Shown in pieces: positions 50,101-58,851 of a stretch of DNA of 64,000 nucleotides. The position numbers and the translations under genes were made by a program. The DNA lies in assembly GCF_000685865.1 (NCBI RefSeq), contig NZ_JMKS01000003.1, positions 248,001 to 312,000 on the forward strand, written 5' to 3'. This DNA is from Exiguobacterium antarcticum DSM 14480. GTDB lineage: Bacteria; Bacillota; Bacilli; Exiguobacteriales; Exiguobacteriaceae. Each line of letters starts with the position of its first letter. The first letter of the stretch is position 1. Under the pieces are notes generated by a model. The model did not search any database and was not told where the DNA came from. It saw nothing but the letters and a program-made list of their open reading frames with translations.

Positions 50101-50628
50101 CGTCCGGACGACACGCATCCCTCGTCCACCACCACCAAGAGACGCTTTGACCATCAATGGATATCCAACTTGTTGCGCAAAGGCATAGGCTTCATCGATC
50201 GATGTGATGGGGCCGTCCGTACCGGGTATGACAGGTAGACCGGCCTCGATTGCCGTCGTGCGTGCGCGTACCTTGTCTCCAAAACTATAGAGATGCTCTT
50301 CCCGAGGACCAATGAAGATGATTCCCTCTTCGCGACAACGTGTTGCGAGTTCAATATTTTCTGATAAAAAACCATAACCCGGATGAATCGCATCACATGC
50401 TGCTTCTTTTGCAGTGGCGATGATTCCTTCGATGTCGAGATAGGCTTCAATCGGCTTTTTCCCTTCGCCAATTCGATAGGCCTCATCGGCTTTGTATCGG
50501 TGAAGCGATCCCATATCTTCTCGTGAATAAATAGCGACTGTCCGAATCCCAAGTTCGGTTGCCGCACGGAATACCCGAATCGCGATTTCTCCGCGGTTTG
50601 CGACAAGAATCTTTTTGATTTTAGTCAA
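47194..50628 (-). CDS. pyc: Pyruvate carboxylase
   Basis: Biotin enzyme that refills oxaloacetate from pyruvate, bicarbonate and ATP. 1144 residues from a TTG start (AAAGGGGGAG at 6 bases), the usual length. Biotin carboxylase domain (VANRGEIAIRVFRAATELG; Gly-rich SLGGGGRGMRVV near 163; RDCSVQRRHQKVVE near 235), carboxyltransferase domain (DTTFRDAHQSLLATRMRTKD near 540; HLHTHDASGNG near 735), and C-terminal biotinyl domain with EAMKMETTI. Overlaps the ftsW stop by 8 bases. Confidence 0.97.
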   Translation of the reverse strand: MTKIKKILVANRGEIAIRVFRAATELGIRTVAIYSREDMGSLHRYKADEAYRIGEGKKPIEAYLDIEGIIATAKEAACDAIHPGYGFLSENIELATRCREEGIIFIGPREEHLYSFGDKVRARTTAIEAGLPVIPGTDGPITSIDEAYAFAQQVGYPLMVKASLGGGGRGMRVVRTEEELPEMIERAKSEALKAFGSDEIYVEKLIERPKHIEVQIIGDAHGNIVHLFERDCSVQRRHQKVVEVAPCVTLSDAGRKKICDAAVTLMKHVGYENAGTVEFLVTQDESFYFIEVNPRVQVEHTITEMITGIDIVQTQIRVAEGESLHSELVGIPAQEDIQMLGFAIQSRITSEDPENGFLPDTGKIKAYRSPGGFGVRLDGGNAYVGAEISPYYDSLLVKISTHGLTYDQAVAKMSRNLSEFRIRGIKTNIPFLSNVLKHHAFVSGDYNTSFIDDTKELFIFPKRHDRGTKLLTYIGEVSVNGFPGIGKIEKPLARDVRIPKDLPDGYQAGAKAILDAEGPAGVIQWLKTQEHVLLTDTTFRDAHQSLLATRMRTKDLVAIAEAEAKLLPELFSVEAWGGATFDVAYRFLSEDPWVRLMKLREKMPNVLIQMLLRGANAVGYKNYPDNVIHAFVKEAAQAGVDVFRIFDSLNNPESIQLAIDAVLPTGKIAEAAVCYTGDLFDANRPKYHLPYYVKLAKQLEASGAHIIAIKDMAGLLKPEAAYALVSALKDAVDLPIHLHTHDASGNGIYTYARAVDAGVDIVDVAASSMAGLTSQPAGGSLIHALSGHKRQPLVSVQKFEQISDYWQDVRHLYQSFELDMLAPNPTVYDHEMPGGQYSNLQQQAKAVGLADRWSEVKTMYARVNMLFGDIVKVTPSSKVVGDMALFMVQHHLTEEDVLERASNLDFPDSVVELMKGELGTPPDGFPKHVQAAILKGVEPLTERPGKMMEPLNFDAIKHELFEKLERPVTEFDALAYALYPKVFLDYSSYVERYGDISVLDTSTFFHGMRLGETIEVEIERGKTLYLKLIQAGQPNDHGVRIIYFEMNGVPREVEVKDISVKESSSSRPKADRANPKQIGASMPGSVLKVLVEPGTRVRKGEQLLVTEAMKMETTIQAPEDGEIKAVHVKEGEAIASQDLLIEFI

Positions 50629-51892
50629 CTGATGCTCCCCCTTTAGGTAACGAACTCGTAGCACTCATCTTACGTGCTTCCTGTACTTCTTTATGATACG
50701 CTATCCGGTGCTTGTTTTGCATCGAAATATTTGCTACGACACCAAGCATCGTACTCATGACAAGTAGCGACGAACCGCCATAACTAATGAATGGAAGCGT
50801 GACACCGGTTCCCGGAAACAGACCGGACATTGCTCCGATGTTGATACAGGTCTGAATGAAAATAATCGATGAAATCCCGAAAGCGACCATGCTGGAATAA
50901 ATCGATGCTGATTGATAGGCGATCCGTACTCCCTGGAACATTAAAAAGAACAATAAACCAAGCACAACAAACACACCAACAAATCCCATTTCTTCTGAAA
51001 TGATCGACATGATGTAGTCGGTCTCCGGTTCTGGGAGATAGCCGTACTTTTGAAAGCTGTTCCCTAATCCGACTCCGAAGAAGCCACCGTGGGCAATCGA
51101 GATGACCGAATTGATCAGTTGGTATCCTTTTCCCTCGGCATCAAGGAATGGATTAAAAATGGCTTGAATCCGTTCCATCTGATTCGCCGAGAAATTACTC
51201 CAAGCATATAAACCAACTAACGGACCACCCACAGCTGCTAACGCCAGGTAACCGATTGGTAAACCAACAGCAAACCAGATCATCACTGTAATCAGTAGCA
51301 GGATGAACAGACCCCCGTCATCCGGTTGCATCCGGATGATGATGGCATAGGGCGCTAGCAACACGAGCATCGGGATTAAGATCCAGTCCGCAAAGCTGAG
51401 TAAAATCCGTTTTATCGATGAAGAAGGCGCCATTTGTCGATGAATGAAATGATGGACGATCCCCACTACTCCATTCATTTGTCCTTTATGTTTTTGATCA
51501 AAGTAATTGGCTAGTCCAATGACCAGCACAAACTTACACAGTTCAATCGGCTGGATTAGAAAAATCCCGAAATTCAACCACGCACGTGCACCGTTTAACG
51601 GAGTGGCAAACAATGTTGCCATGAGTAAGGACCACGTCACGAGATAGAGCATCAAACGAAAAATCGGACCCCGAAAGACTTCATGATTGACATGTGCTGC
51701 AAACAAAAAAAGTGCAATCGCCATGACATCAAACATCAACTGTTTTTCAAAAAATGAAGTATTGGCGTAGTCGCCGCCATTCCATACGCTAGCACTGTAG
51801 ACCATCACCGTACTGATTGCCATGAGGATCAGCATCGTAAAAAACAAGCGATAGTCAAAAAACGCACGTCTTTCTTTAAACTTCGATTGCAT
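50621..51892 (-). CDS. ftsW: SEDS peptidoglycan polymerase FtsW
   Basis: Polymerises lipid II at the septum together with PBP2B. 423 residues, about ten membrane segments. SEDS signatures: KFVLVIGLANYF near residue 130, PYAIIIRMQPDDGGLFILLL near 190 and GLFPGTGVTLPFISYGGSSLLV near 365. RodA or SpoVE are possible alternatives, but the place ahead of pyc matches B. subtilis ftsW. Chosen ATG has AAAGGA at 10 bases. Confidence 0.9.
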   Translation of the reverse strand: MQSKFKERRAFFDYRLFFTMLILMAISTVMVYSASVWNGGDYANTSFFEKQLMFDVMAIALFLFAAHVNHEVFRGPIFRLMLYLVTWSLLMATLFATPLNGARAWLNFGIFLIQPIELCKFVLVIGLANYFDQKHKGQMNGVVGIVHHFIHRQMAPSSSIKRILLSFADWILIPMLVLLAPYAIIIRMQPDDGGLFILLLITVMIWFAVGLPIGYLALAAVGGPLVGLYAWSNFSANQMERIQAIFNPFLDAEGKGYQLINSVISIAHGGFFGVGLGNSFQKYGYLPEPETDYIMSIISEEMGFVGVFVVLGLLFFLMFQGVRIAYQSASIYSSMVAFGISSIIFIQTCINIGAMSGLFPGTGVTLPFISYGGSSLLVMSTMLGVVANISMQNKHRIAYHKEVQEARKMSATSSLPKGGASVD

Positions 51893-51918
51893 TATGTACA
51901 CGTCCTTTTTCTAGTTCT

Positions 51919-51956
51919 AAAAAAAAATACCCAAACGCCGCATTTCACGTTTGAGT
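51919..51956 (-). terminator. Terminator after ylaN
   Basis: ACTCAAACG...CGTTTGGGT stem (one G-T pair) followed by a long T-run on the minus strand, ahead of ftsW. Confidence 0.85.
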
Positions 51957-51962
51957 AGAAAA

Positions 51963-52241
51963 TCAGCACGTCTCCGCATCATGTAAATCAGATAATTGCT
52001 GTTCTAATGAGTCGAGTAACTGTTTTCCTTCACTCGCATCAATCAGTTCGAGACGAACGGCAAAATCAATTTGACGCGACAATCCGAACATTTGTGTATC
52101 CAATACTTCCTCATAAAGAGGACATTGTGGCATCGTTAAATTCGCAAGCTGGACCTCGATCAACCGGCGGATTTTATGGGCATCCGCTTCTAGTAGCTCA
52201 AGAGCGCGCTGGCGATGAACTGTCCCGATTTCAGTTGACAA
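51963..52241 (-). CDS. ylaN: YlaN family protein (UPF0358)
   Basis: 92-residue helical cytoplasmic protein: [55 protein letters not shown] in consecutive pieces is the UPF0358 pattern. Recent work (recalled) ties YlaN to iron sensing through Fur. TTG start preceded by GGAGGG at 6 bases. A -35/-10 pair TTGAAT-17-TAAAGT lies upstream. Next to ftsW as in Bacillus and Listeria. Confidence 0.92.
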   Translation of the reverse strand: MSTEIGTVHRQRALELLEADAHKIRRLIEVQLANLTMPQCPLYEEVLDTQMFGLSRQIDFAVRLELIDASEGKQLLDSLEQQLSDLHDAETC

Positions 52242-52363
52242 TCCAATCCCTCCTCATCAAATGACGCGTTCCTGTTATAGATAAACTTTACCTTACTTTC
52301 GCCAACAATTCAACGTTTCGGTATAATGGATTTGCACGACTCATACATTTAGGGGGAATAATG

Positions 52364-52825
52364 ATGATTTTTCCGATAACAGGTAACGTACGGTATCCAC
52401 TCACAATCGATCCAACCGTCTGGATCTTTGATGAACGGAAGATTGAGGTCAATCAGATTGGGAAAACAATCGACGATAACGCACAAGAAGCGTATTATGC
52501 CAAGATGGGGGCTGCTTGGGATAAAGGAATTACCGAAGGCAGTCGGACCGATCACAATAAACCGATGACGCGTGAAGAAAAAGACGCCGCCTTACGTGGT
52601 ACGTTTGCGATGCCGTTAGCCCCATTCATCCAGAATGCTGAAGTACTCGACGGAGCGACGTCACTTCGTTTTGAAGGGGCCGAGACGATTGAACTCGCTT
52701 TAAGCACTTTACCAGAATTGTACCTACAATTTTCAAAAGACGGGAAAGTGTTGACGGATGGTCCCGTCCATCTGTTGTATCAAAATCACGTGATTCGTTC
52801 CATCGAACGGATTACCGTCTTGTAA
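52364..52825 (+). CDS. Conserved hypothetical protein of unknown function
   Basis: 153 residues from the second of two adjacent ATGs (AGGGGG at 7 bases). No membrane segment or signal. Begins MIFPITGNVRYPLTIDPTVW and continues IFDERKIEV; FAMPLAPFIQNAEVL and FSKDGKVLTDGPVHLLY follow. I recall similar Bacillus proteins labelled peptidyl-prolyl isomerase, but no isomerase motif is visible here, so I give no function. Monocistronic, divergent from ylaN, with TATAAT at 52323 and a poor -35. Confidence 0.75.
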   Translation: MIFPITGNVRYPLTIDPTVWIFDERKIEVNQIGKTIDDNAQEAYYAKMGAAWDKGITEGSRTDHNKPMTREEKDAALRGTFAMPLAPFIQNAEVLDGATSLRFEGAETIELALSTLPELYLQFSKDGKVLTDGPVHLLYQNHVIRSIERITVL

Positions 52826-52828
52826 AAC

Positions 52829-52884
52829 AAAAAACCGCTCTGCTTCCTTCTGAAAACGAAGAGGGAACCAGAGCGGTTTTGTTT
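52829..52884. terminator. Bidirectional terminator
   Basis: AAAACCGCTCTG...CAGAGCGGTTTT stem between two converging genes, with A/T runs on both sides. Confidence 0.9.
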
Positions 52885-52891
52885 CTTCCGA

Positions 52892-54208
52892 CTAGAGAAG
52901 GTCTGCTGCAAGTCGCGCCAGACTCGACCGTTCCCCTTTGACGAGCTTGACATGCCCCGTCATTTTTTCATCTTTAAGTCGTTCAACGGCGTAGGAAAGT
53001 CCATTCGAGTACTCATCGAGATACGGATGATCAATCTGTTGGGGATCTCCCACAAGTACGATTTTCGAATTTTCACCGACGCGTGTCAAAATCGTCTTCA
53101 CTTCGTGTTTCGTCAAATTTTGCGCTTCGTCGATGATGATGAATTGTCCCGGCATGCTCCGACCCCGGATATACGTCAACGCTTCGAGTTGAATCGACTT
53201 CATGCCGGCAAGGATGTTTCCTAACTCGTCACCTGAACTCGTATTAAACAGATGCTCCAAGTTATCGTAGATCGGTTGCATCCATGGGCGAAGTTTTTCT
53301 TCCATCTCACCCGGTAGATACCCGATATCATTCCCCATCGGAACGACAGGCCGCGCAACGACCAACTTTTTATAACGATGTTCATCTTCGACTTGTAACA
53401 AACCGGCAGCAAGTGCAAGCAACGTTTTTCCGGTTCCCGCCTTCCCGACGAGGGTCACAAGCGGCACGTCATCCCGCAGCAACAACTCAAACGCCATCCG
53501 TTGTTGCACGTTCCGCGGAATGACGCCCCACACTTGATCGACGTCAAGCGACAAGGCGCGAATGACCGGCATCTCTTGGTCGACGACGGCGATCGCAGAG
53601 GCTTTGGATATGTTACTTTTTAAAATGACGAATTGATTCGGGTGAACTTTTTCCGGCAGGACATCGACCGACAGGCGTTTATCCTGATAAAATGCATCGA
53701 TGTACTCCTGATCGACGACCAGCTCAACAAAACCGGTGTAAAGTCCCGTCAAGTCCGCAATATGATCGGTGAGATAGTCTTCTGCCACCAGCCCATACGC
53801 ATCCGCTTTGACACGGACTAAGATATCTTTTGAGACTAGGATGACATCACGTCCACTTTGTTGTTCTTTTTGCTCCCGATGAATGGACCAGGCGAGCTCC
53901 AAAATCTTATTATCATTGGAATCATGGGTAAAGGGTGAAGCATCACTGATTGTATCGCCAATATCGACGCGAAGAATCCCACCATTCCCAAGCGGAACGC
54001 CCGCATGCAAATGCCCCGTTTCACGGAGTTGATCAAGAATTCGTGCTGTCTCACGTGCATTTCGTCCCACTTCATCCATATTTCGTTTTTTTCCGTCGAG
54101 TTCCTCCAAAACAATCGCCGGGATGACGACATCGTGTTCTTGGAATTGAAACAGCGACAAGGGATCATGTAACATGACATTGGTATCGAGCACATATATT
54201 TTCTTCAT
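52892..54208 (-). CDS. PIN-domain / PhoH-type ATPase (YlaK-like)
   Basis: 438 residues: N-terminal PIN nuclease domain (YVLDTNVMLHDPLSLF; acidic residues also at LEELDGKK and SNDNKILELA), then a PhoH-type P-loop ATPase with Walker A TLVGKAGTGKTLLA near residue 258 and Walker B FIIIDEAQNLT near residue 358. PIN-PhoH fusions are thought to act as RNA helicase-nucleases. Cytoplasmic. Corresponds to ylaK by position in the yla block. Confidence 0.9.
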   Translation of the reverse strand: MKKIYVLDTNVMLHDPLSLFQFQEHDVVIPAIVLEELDGKKRNMDEVGRNARETARILDQLRETGHLHAGVPLGNGGILRVDIGDTISDASPFTHDSNDNKILELAWSIHREQKEQQSGRDVILVSKDILVRVKADAYGLVAEDYLTDHIADLTGLYTGFVELVVDQEYIDAFYQDKRLSVDVLPEKVHPNQFVILKSNISKASAIAVVDQEMPVIRALSLDVDQVWGVIPRNVQQRMAFELLLRDDVPLVTLVGKAGTGKTLLALAAGLLQVEDEHRYKKLVVARPVVPMGNDIGYLPGEMEEKLRPWMQPIYDNLEHLFNTSSGDELGNILAGMKSIQLEALTYIRGRSMPGQFIIIDEAQNLTKHEVKTILTRVGENSKIVLVGDPQQIDHPYLDEYSNGLSYAVERLKDEKMTGHVKLVKGERSSLARLAADLL

Positions 54209-54247
54209 TCCATCGTTCGCTCCTTTAGAGTCGAGTTTTGATGAATG

Positions 54248-54700
54248 TTATCCTTTTAAGATGGTCTGGATTTGTTGGTCAAGCCGCATTGCCGCTGCCT
54301 CGTCATACGTCTTATGCACACGCGGTCGATCTGAAACAGCTGCCCCGTAAAATAAAATATCGCGTACCTCTTTGATTTGCCCTTCATATAGTGCAACCTT
54401 CAATGGTAAAGGTGCTGTCGTTTCCCATGCCGTTACACCCGTACAGGTTAGACTGTAGGTGGATTGATCGGCAAAGAAAATGAGTGTAAAGACGGGATGA
54501 TCCGTTAACGTTTTGACAATCAGCGAATCGGCTTCAATCGCAAAGCGAATCGTCGCTTCATCTTTGGCATACACCCAACTGATGGCATGTGTAATCGGCC
54601 AGCTTTTTGACTGATCATGCGTAATTAAAAACACAAGTGGCAGGTCTGTTAATGCTTCCATCTGTTTTTCACTCAGACGATGTTCCACTTTGTTTGCCAT
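54248..54700 (-). CDS. Pyridoxamine 5'-phosphate oxidase-like FMN split-barrel protein
   Basis: 150 residues, no membrane segment. The pattern PLVFLITHDQSKSWPITHAISWVYAKDEATIRFAIEADSLIVKTL (in pieces) and HPVFTLIFFADQSTYSLTCTGV is a PNPOx-like split barrel, which usually binds FMN or heme; specific substrate unknown. Position between the PhoH gene and ylaI suggests the YlaL protein of Bacillus, but I did not assign the symbol. Confidence 0.65.
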   Translation of the reverse strand: MANKVEHRLSEKQMEALTDLPLVFLITHDQSKSWPITHAISWVYAKDEATIRFAIEADSLIVKTLTDHPVFTLIFFADQSTYSLTCTGVTAWETTAPLPLKVALYEGQIKEVRDILFYGAAVSDRPRVHKTYDEAAAMRLDQQIQTILKG

Positions 54701-54764
54701 GTTACCATCCCCTCTTTCCTTATTTCATTACATTCGATATCACGTGTTCGCTTTCCTTTTTCAA

Positions 54765-54792
54765 TTTGAACAATTGTCAAATATGATATACT
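54765..54792 (+). promoter_or_regulatory. Predicted promoter of ylaI
   Basis: TTTGAA, 16 bases, TATACT with an extended -10 (TGATATACT), 25 bases before the ylaI ATG. Confidence 0.55.
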
Positions 54793-54816
54793 AAGAAAAA
54801 AAGAGGAGGACCTCCA

Positions 54817-55020
54817 ATGCGTGTCAAATGCACAATTTGTGATAAACGAGAAACCATCGACGACTGGTCCTTTACGGCAAAAAGGCTGCGTAACAAACCA
54901 GTCCGCATCTACATATGTGATGAATGCCACGAGCGGGTCACACAACGTACCCTTGCTCGGCAAGAAACAGGTCAATTTAAGCTGTACCCTACATGGCCGA
55001 CGACGAAAAAAAGATGGTAA
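54817..55020 (+). CDS. ylaI: YlaI family zinc-ribbon protein (DUF2197)
   Basis: 67 residues with two cysteine pairs, CTIC near residue 5 and CDEC near 34, forming a probable zinc ribbon; KRLRNKPVRIYICDECHERV matches the YlaI family. Function unknown. Ribosome site GAGGAGG. Ends in a tight terminator that starts at the stop codon. Confidence 0.88.
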   Translation: MRVKCTICDKRETIDDWSFTAKRLRNKPVRIYICDECHERVTQRTLARQETGQFKLYPTWPTTKKRW

Positions 55021-55050
55021 GCTACTTTGTATATCAAAGTAGCTTTTTTA
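55020..55050 (+). terminator. Terminator of ylaI
   Basis: AGCTACTTT/AAAGTAGCT stem and T-run on the plus strand; it overlaps the stop codon of the converging sugar dehydrogenase gene. Confidence 0.92.
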
Positions 55051-56094
55051 CAGTTCGAGACGAATGAGGACATCGTCCCCGTCTGATGGGTTACCTCGCC
55101 CATCTGTATTATTCGTCACATAATAGAGCTGCTTCCCATCTGTCATCACGTCCCGAATTCGCCCTCGATCCGATACGACTTGCTCTACTTGAGCCGTTGA
55201 CGTCTCGATTGAACGAAGACTCTGACCAACAAGAGTCCCAAAATACAATTTCCCACCCAACTCAGCCACCCCACTTGGCGCGACCGACTGTTCACCGACT
55301 TCATACCACGGTGTCACGAGTCCTTGTTGTTTCTCCGTCCCCTCAATCAGCGGCCAACCGTAGTTTTTGGTTTCAATTCGGTTGATTTCATCATGTCCAC
55401 TCTGTCCGTGTTCCGTAGCATATAACGTCTGATTGAAAAAAACCAACCCTTGAGGATTTCGATGGCCGTAACTGTACACGTAGTCTTGTAAGTTTCCTGA
55501 AGCAGCACGTCCATCCAACTTCATCCGTAAAATCTTGCCAGATAAAGAAGATAACTTCTGTGCATTTTCCGGAACGGCTGCATCTCCGACCGTTACGTAT
55601 AATAATCCATCCGGCCCGATTTCAATCCGCCCACCATTATGGATTGACGCTCCAGGAATCGCATCGAGTAACACACGTTGTTCTTTCCAGATGCCGTCCT
55701 GTTCGACAATCGCAATGATTCTATTCAAAAGTGATCCATTTTTCTCATACGTATGGTAGATGTAAGCCGTCTGGTTGTCTGTAAAGTCCGGATCAAGTGC
55801 CATCCCTAACAATCCACCTTCCCCCTCGGCAACGACCTGTTCCTTTAAATCAAGGTTCATGCGGACATAATCATCTTTAGTTCCTTTAACGATGGCGCCG
55901 TTGCGCTCTGTGATATAAAAAACTTCCTGATTTTTCTCGATATTCCAAGGTGCACGTAAATCCTTGAACACGACGTCACTCTTAACCGATTCCGATGTTT
56001 TTGGAACCGATGATGAATCTTGTTCTACGGGCTCTGAGCATCCTGCTAACACGACTGCGAGACCGCATGGAATGCCCCAGATTCGGTTTTTCAT
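55048..56094 (-). CDS. PQQ-dependent sugar dehydrogenase-like lipoprotein
   Basis: 348 residues. Signal peptide with lipobox VLAGCSE (Cys near 19), so exported and lipid-anchored. Six-bladed propeller of the glucose/sorbosone dehydrogenase family: EGGLLGMALDPDF near residue 92, IHNGGRIEIGPDGLLYVTVGD near 151 and YSYGHRNPQGLVF near 208 with TEHGQSGHDEIN after it. The His and Arg of these motifs are the PQQ active-site positions. PQQ itself is rarely made by Bacillales, so the substrate and cofactor are uncertain. Confidence 0.85.
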   Translation of the reverse strand: MKNRIWGIPCGLAVVLAGCSEPVEQDSSSVPKTSESVKSDVVFKDLRAPWNIEKNQEVFYITERNGAIVKGTKDDYVRMNLDLKEQVVAEGEGGLLGMALDPDFTDNQTAYIYHTYEKNGSLLNRIIAIVEQDGIWKEQRVLLDAIPGASIHNGGRIEIGPDGLLYVTVGDAAVPENAQKLSSLSGKILRMKLDGRAASGNLQDYVYSYGHRNPQGLVFFNQTLYATEHGQSGHDEINRIETKNYGWPLIEGTEKQQGLVTPWYEVGEQSVAPSGVAELGGKLYFGTLVGQSLRSIETSTAQVEQVVSDRGRIRDVMTDGKQLYYVTNNTDGRGNPSDGDDVLIRLEL

Positions 56095-56182
56095 GTTTAT
56101 CCCCCCTTATTGTTTTTTCCCCAAACTGCTTGCAAACTATTCCTGAATTTGAACATGCATGACCTTTCCCTTCATTTCACAC

Positions 56183-56217
56183 AAAAAAAGTCCGTCTCCA
56201 TGAAGAAGACGGACTTT
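56183..56217 (-). terminator. Terminator after ylaH
   Basis: AAAGTCCGTC/GACGGACTTT stem followed by a T-run on the minus strand. Confidence 0.93.
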
Positions 56218-56236
56218 CGATTATTCGTATTGTCGA

Positions 56237-56590
56237 TCAAGAAGCGGTTCGTTCTCGTTCTCGTTTGACCATCCACATCCGGAACCGATAGATTCCGAGA
56301 ATGACGACCATCGCAAGCAAGACTTCAGGAATCGGCCATGTCCAAAAGACAAGTGTTAAGGCTGCAGAGAAGACAGCCAACAGCAGATAGACAATGAGTG
56401 ATTTCCACCACGCTAACTCTTTCGCAAAACCTAATTTAAAAACGATTAACGTCAAGATGACGACCGTAATCATCAGCGCATTAAAACCAGCACTTAGATT
56501 ATTCGGGTCACTTCCTACGCCGACTAACTTCGCGACGGCAGGAATATCATATTTCGAGAAATCAGACGCAACGGCAGGTTGTGCAGTCAT
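56237..56590 (-). CDS. ylaH: YlaH-like membrane protein
   Basis: 117 residues with three membrane segments (about 37-53, 63-82 and 87-103) and a charged C-terminus (RFRMWMVKRERERTAS). The family occurs next to typA in Bacillales; function unknown. Follows typA by about 28 bases, in the same operon. Confidence 0.82.
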   Translation of the reverse strand: MTAQPAVASDFSKYDIPAVAKLVGVGSDPNNLSAGFNALMITVVILTLIVFKLGFAKELAWWKSLIVYLLLAVFSAALTLVFWTWPIPEVLLAMVVILGIYRFRMWMVKRERERTAS

Positions 56591-56617
56591 TGCCAGTCCC
56601 CCTTACGTGTTAAGAGC

Positions 56618-58465
56618 TCAGTCTTTACCAAGACGACGACGCTTGTCTTGCTTTTCACGTTCGTTCTTGTTCAAGACTTGCTTACGAAGACGAACAGATT
56701 GTGGTGTAATCTCACAATACTCATCTTCATTCAAGAATGTTAATGATTCTTCAAGTGAGAAGACACGTGGACGTTTAAGAACGTTTGTTGTATCTTTCGC
56801 AGATGCACGCATGTTCGTCAACTGTTTGGCTTTAACGACGTTAACGGCGAGATCGACGTCACGGTTACATTCCCCGATGATCATTCCTTCGTATACTTCA
56901 AGGCCTGGCTCGATGAAGATCGTTCCGCGGTCTTCGAGTGCAGAGATCGCGTACGCAGTCGCTTTACCAGCTTCGATTGAAACCATAACACCGCTACGAC
57001 GTCCACCGATATCCGCGTTAATGAACGGACGGTATTCTTCGAATGTGTGGTTCATGATTCCGTATCCGCGTGTTGCAGACAAGAATTCGTTCCGGTATCC
57101 AATCAATCCACGTGAAGGGACGATGAATTCCATTTTTGTTTGTCCGTTATCCATTGTTTGCATGTTCGTCAGTTCACCTTTACGGAGACCGATCGATTCC
57201 ATGACACCACCTGTATACTCTTCAGGTGTATCAATGACAACGCGCTCGAACGGCTCAACTTTTACGCCGTCTTCAACCTTGATGATTACCTGCGGTTTAG
57301 ATACTTGAATTTCGTATCCTTCACGGCGCATGTTTTCAATCAAGATACCGAGGTGAAGCTCACCACGGCCAGATACGATCCAGCGGTCTGGTGAATCTGT
57401 GTTTTCGATCCGAAGCGAAACGTCTGTTTCAAGCTCTTTTTCAAGACGCTCTTCGATTTTACGCGAAGTGACGAGGTCACCTTCACGACCAGCGAATGGC
57501 GAGTTGTTGACGATGAACGTCATTTGAAGAGTCGGCTCATCAATACGAAGCAATGGGAGTGGATCGACGTGTGAAGTCGGGCAAACCGTTTCACCAACGT
57601 TGATGTCTTCCATCCCTGCGATCGCGATCAAATCTCCAGCTTTCGCTGCTTCGATTTCGACACGTTTTAGACCGAAGTAACCAAATAGTTTCGTTACACG
57701 GAAGTTTTTGATTGATCCATCAAGTTTAGAAAGCGAAACGCTATCTCCAACTTTGATTTCTCCACGGAAGACACGTCCCACTCCGATACGACCAAGGTAG
57801 TTATCGTAGTCAAGCATCGTAACTTGGAATTGTAATGGATCCATGCTGTTATCAACAGGAGCCGGAGTATGTTCAAGGATCAAGTCAAGAACGTTTGTAA
57901 TTGTATCTTCTTGGTTTTCAAGTTCAGGGTCAAATGAACTTGAGCCGTTAACTGCCGATGCATAAACGACTGGGAATTCGAGTTGATCTTCGTCTGCACC
58001 AAGATCAATCAAAAGATCGACAACTTCGTCAACAACTTCGAGTGGGCGAACCATCGGCTTGTCAATTTTGTTGACGACGACGATTGGTTGTAACCCTTGC
58101 TCGAGTGCTTTTTTCAAGACGAAACGTGTTTGTGGCATACAGCCTTCACGTGCGTCAACGACGAGGATAACGCCATCCACCATACGCATGATCCGTTCCA
58201 CTTCACCACCGAAATCGGCGTGACCTGGTGTATCAACGATGTTGATGCGTGTATTCTTGTAATCAATTGCTGTGTTTTTAGCAAGGATCGTGATTCCGCG
58301 CTCACGCTCGATATCATTTGAGTCCATTGCGCGTTCTTCGACTAGTTCATTCGCACGGAATGTTCCAGATTGTTTTAAAAGCTCATCGACGAGTGTCGTT
58401 TTACCATGGTCAACGTGGGCGATGATCGCGACGTTGCGTAAATCGTTTCTTACTACTGTTGTCAT
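56618..58465 (-). CDS. typA: Translational GTPase TypA/BipA
   Basis: Ribosome-binding GTPase of the EF-G family used in 50S assembly and stress or cold response. 615 residues from the ATG giving [20 protein letters not shown] (AGAGG at 9 bases). G1 [15 protein letters not shown] near residue 16, G3 [14 protein letters not shown] near 75, G4 NKIDKP near 129; then EF-G-like domains and the BipA-specific C-terminus ([18 protein letters not shown] near 415). An extended -10 TGCTATACT lies at about 58534-58526. Confidence 0.97.
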   Translation of the reverse strand: MTTVVRNDLRNVAIIAHVDHGKTTLVDELLKQSGTFRANELVEERAMDSNDIERERGITILAKNTAIDYKNTRINIVDTPGHADFGGEVERIMRMVDGVILVVDAREGCMPQTRFVLKKALEQGLQPIVVVNKIDKPMVRPLEVVDEVVDLLIDLGADEDQLEFPVVYASAVNGSSSFDPELENQEDTITNVLDLILEHTPAPVDNSMDPLQFQVTMLDYDNYLGRIGVGRVFRGEIKVGDSVSLSKLDGSIKNFRVTKLFGYFGLKRVEIEAAKAGDLIAIAGMEDINVGETVCPTSHVDPLPLLRIDEPTLQMTFIVNNSPFAGREGDLVTSRKIEERLEKELETDVSLRIENTDSPDRWIVSGRGELHLGILIENMRREGYEIQVSKPQVIIKVEDGVKVEPFERVVIDTPEEYTGGVMESIGLRKGELTNMQTMDNGQTKMEFIVPSRGLIGYRNEFLSATRGYGIMNHTFEEYRPFINADIGGRRSGVMVSIEAGKATAYAISALEDRGTIFIEPGLEVYEGMIIGECNRDVDLAVNVVKAKQLTNMRASAKDTTNVLKRPRVFSLEESLTFLNEDEYCEITPQSVRLRKQVLNKNEREKQDKRRRLGKD

Positions 58466-58652
58466 AGGTGTGTACCTCTTTCTGTTCATTTAAATAATCC
58501 ACTAATACTTTCGGTCAACTTTATGAGTATAGCACAGGTTGACCAGTAGTTGGCAATCACTTCGATTTAAGCTGACAGCGAAAGCCTTTTCATTGTCTAC
58601 GATTCACGCTAAACTAAAGATGTACTCATGTAAATCGAGGGGGAAACGACAG

Positions 58653-58823
58653 ATGCGGATTCTTTTTCTACTATTAGCCATCATCGCAGTTGGTTCGATG
58701 GCTGCAATCGGTATTTTTATCGCAGAACAAAATGTAGTCATGATTTTCGTCTCATTCCTTTTGACGATCGGTACGATGGGGCTTGGTTTCGTCTTAAAAG
58801 CCCGTCTCCGGAAACAAGCTTAA
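58653..58823 (+). CDS. ylaF: YlaF-like small membrane protein (DUF5325)
   Basis: 56 residues: MRILFLLLAIIAVGSMAAIG, then a second hydrophobic segment FVSFLLTIGTMGLGFVL and a basic tail RLRKQA. Two membrane segments. ATG preceded by GAGGGGGAAA. Divergent from typA, as ylaF and typA are neighbours in Bacillus. Function unknown. A longer upstream frame from 58539 has no ribosome site. Confidence 0.78.
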   Translation: MRILFLLLAIIAVGSMAAIGIFIAEQNVVMIFVSFLLTIGTMGLGFVLKARLRKQA

Positions 58824-58851
58824 AACGTCCTCCTGGGGCGTTTTATTTTTG
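58821..58851 (+). terminator. Short terminator after ylaF
   Basis: AAAACG/CGTTTT stem with inner TCC/GGG pairs and TTTTATTTTT after it on the plus strand. It overlaps the 3' end of the converging gene. Confidence 0.7.
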
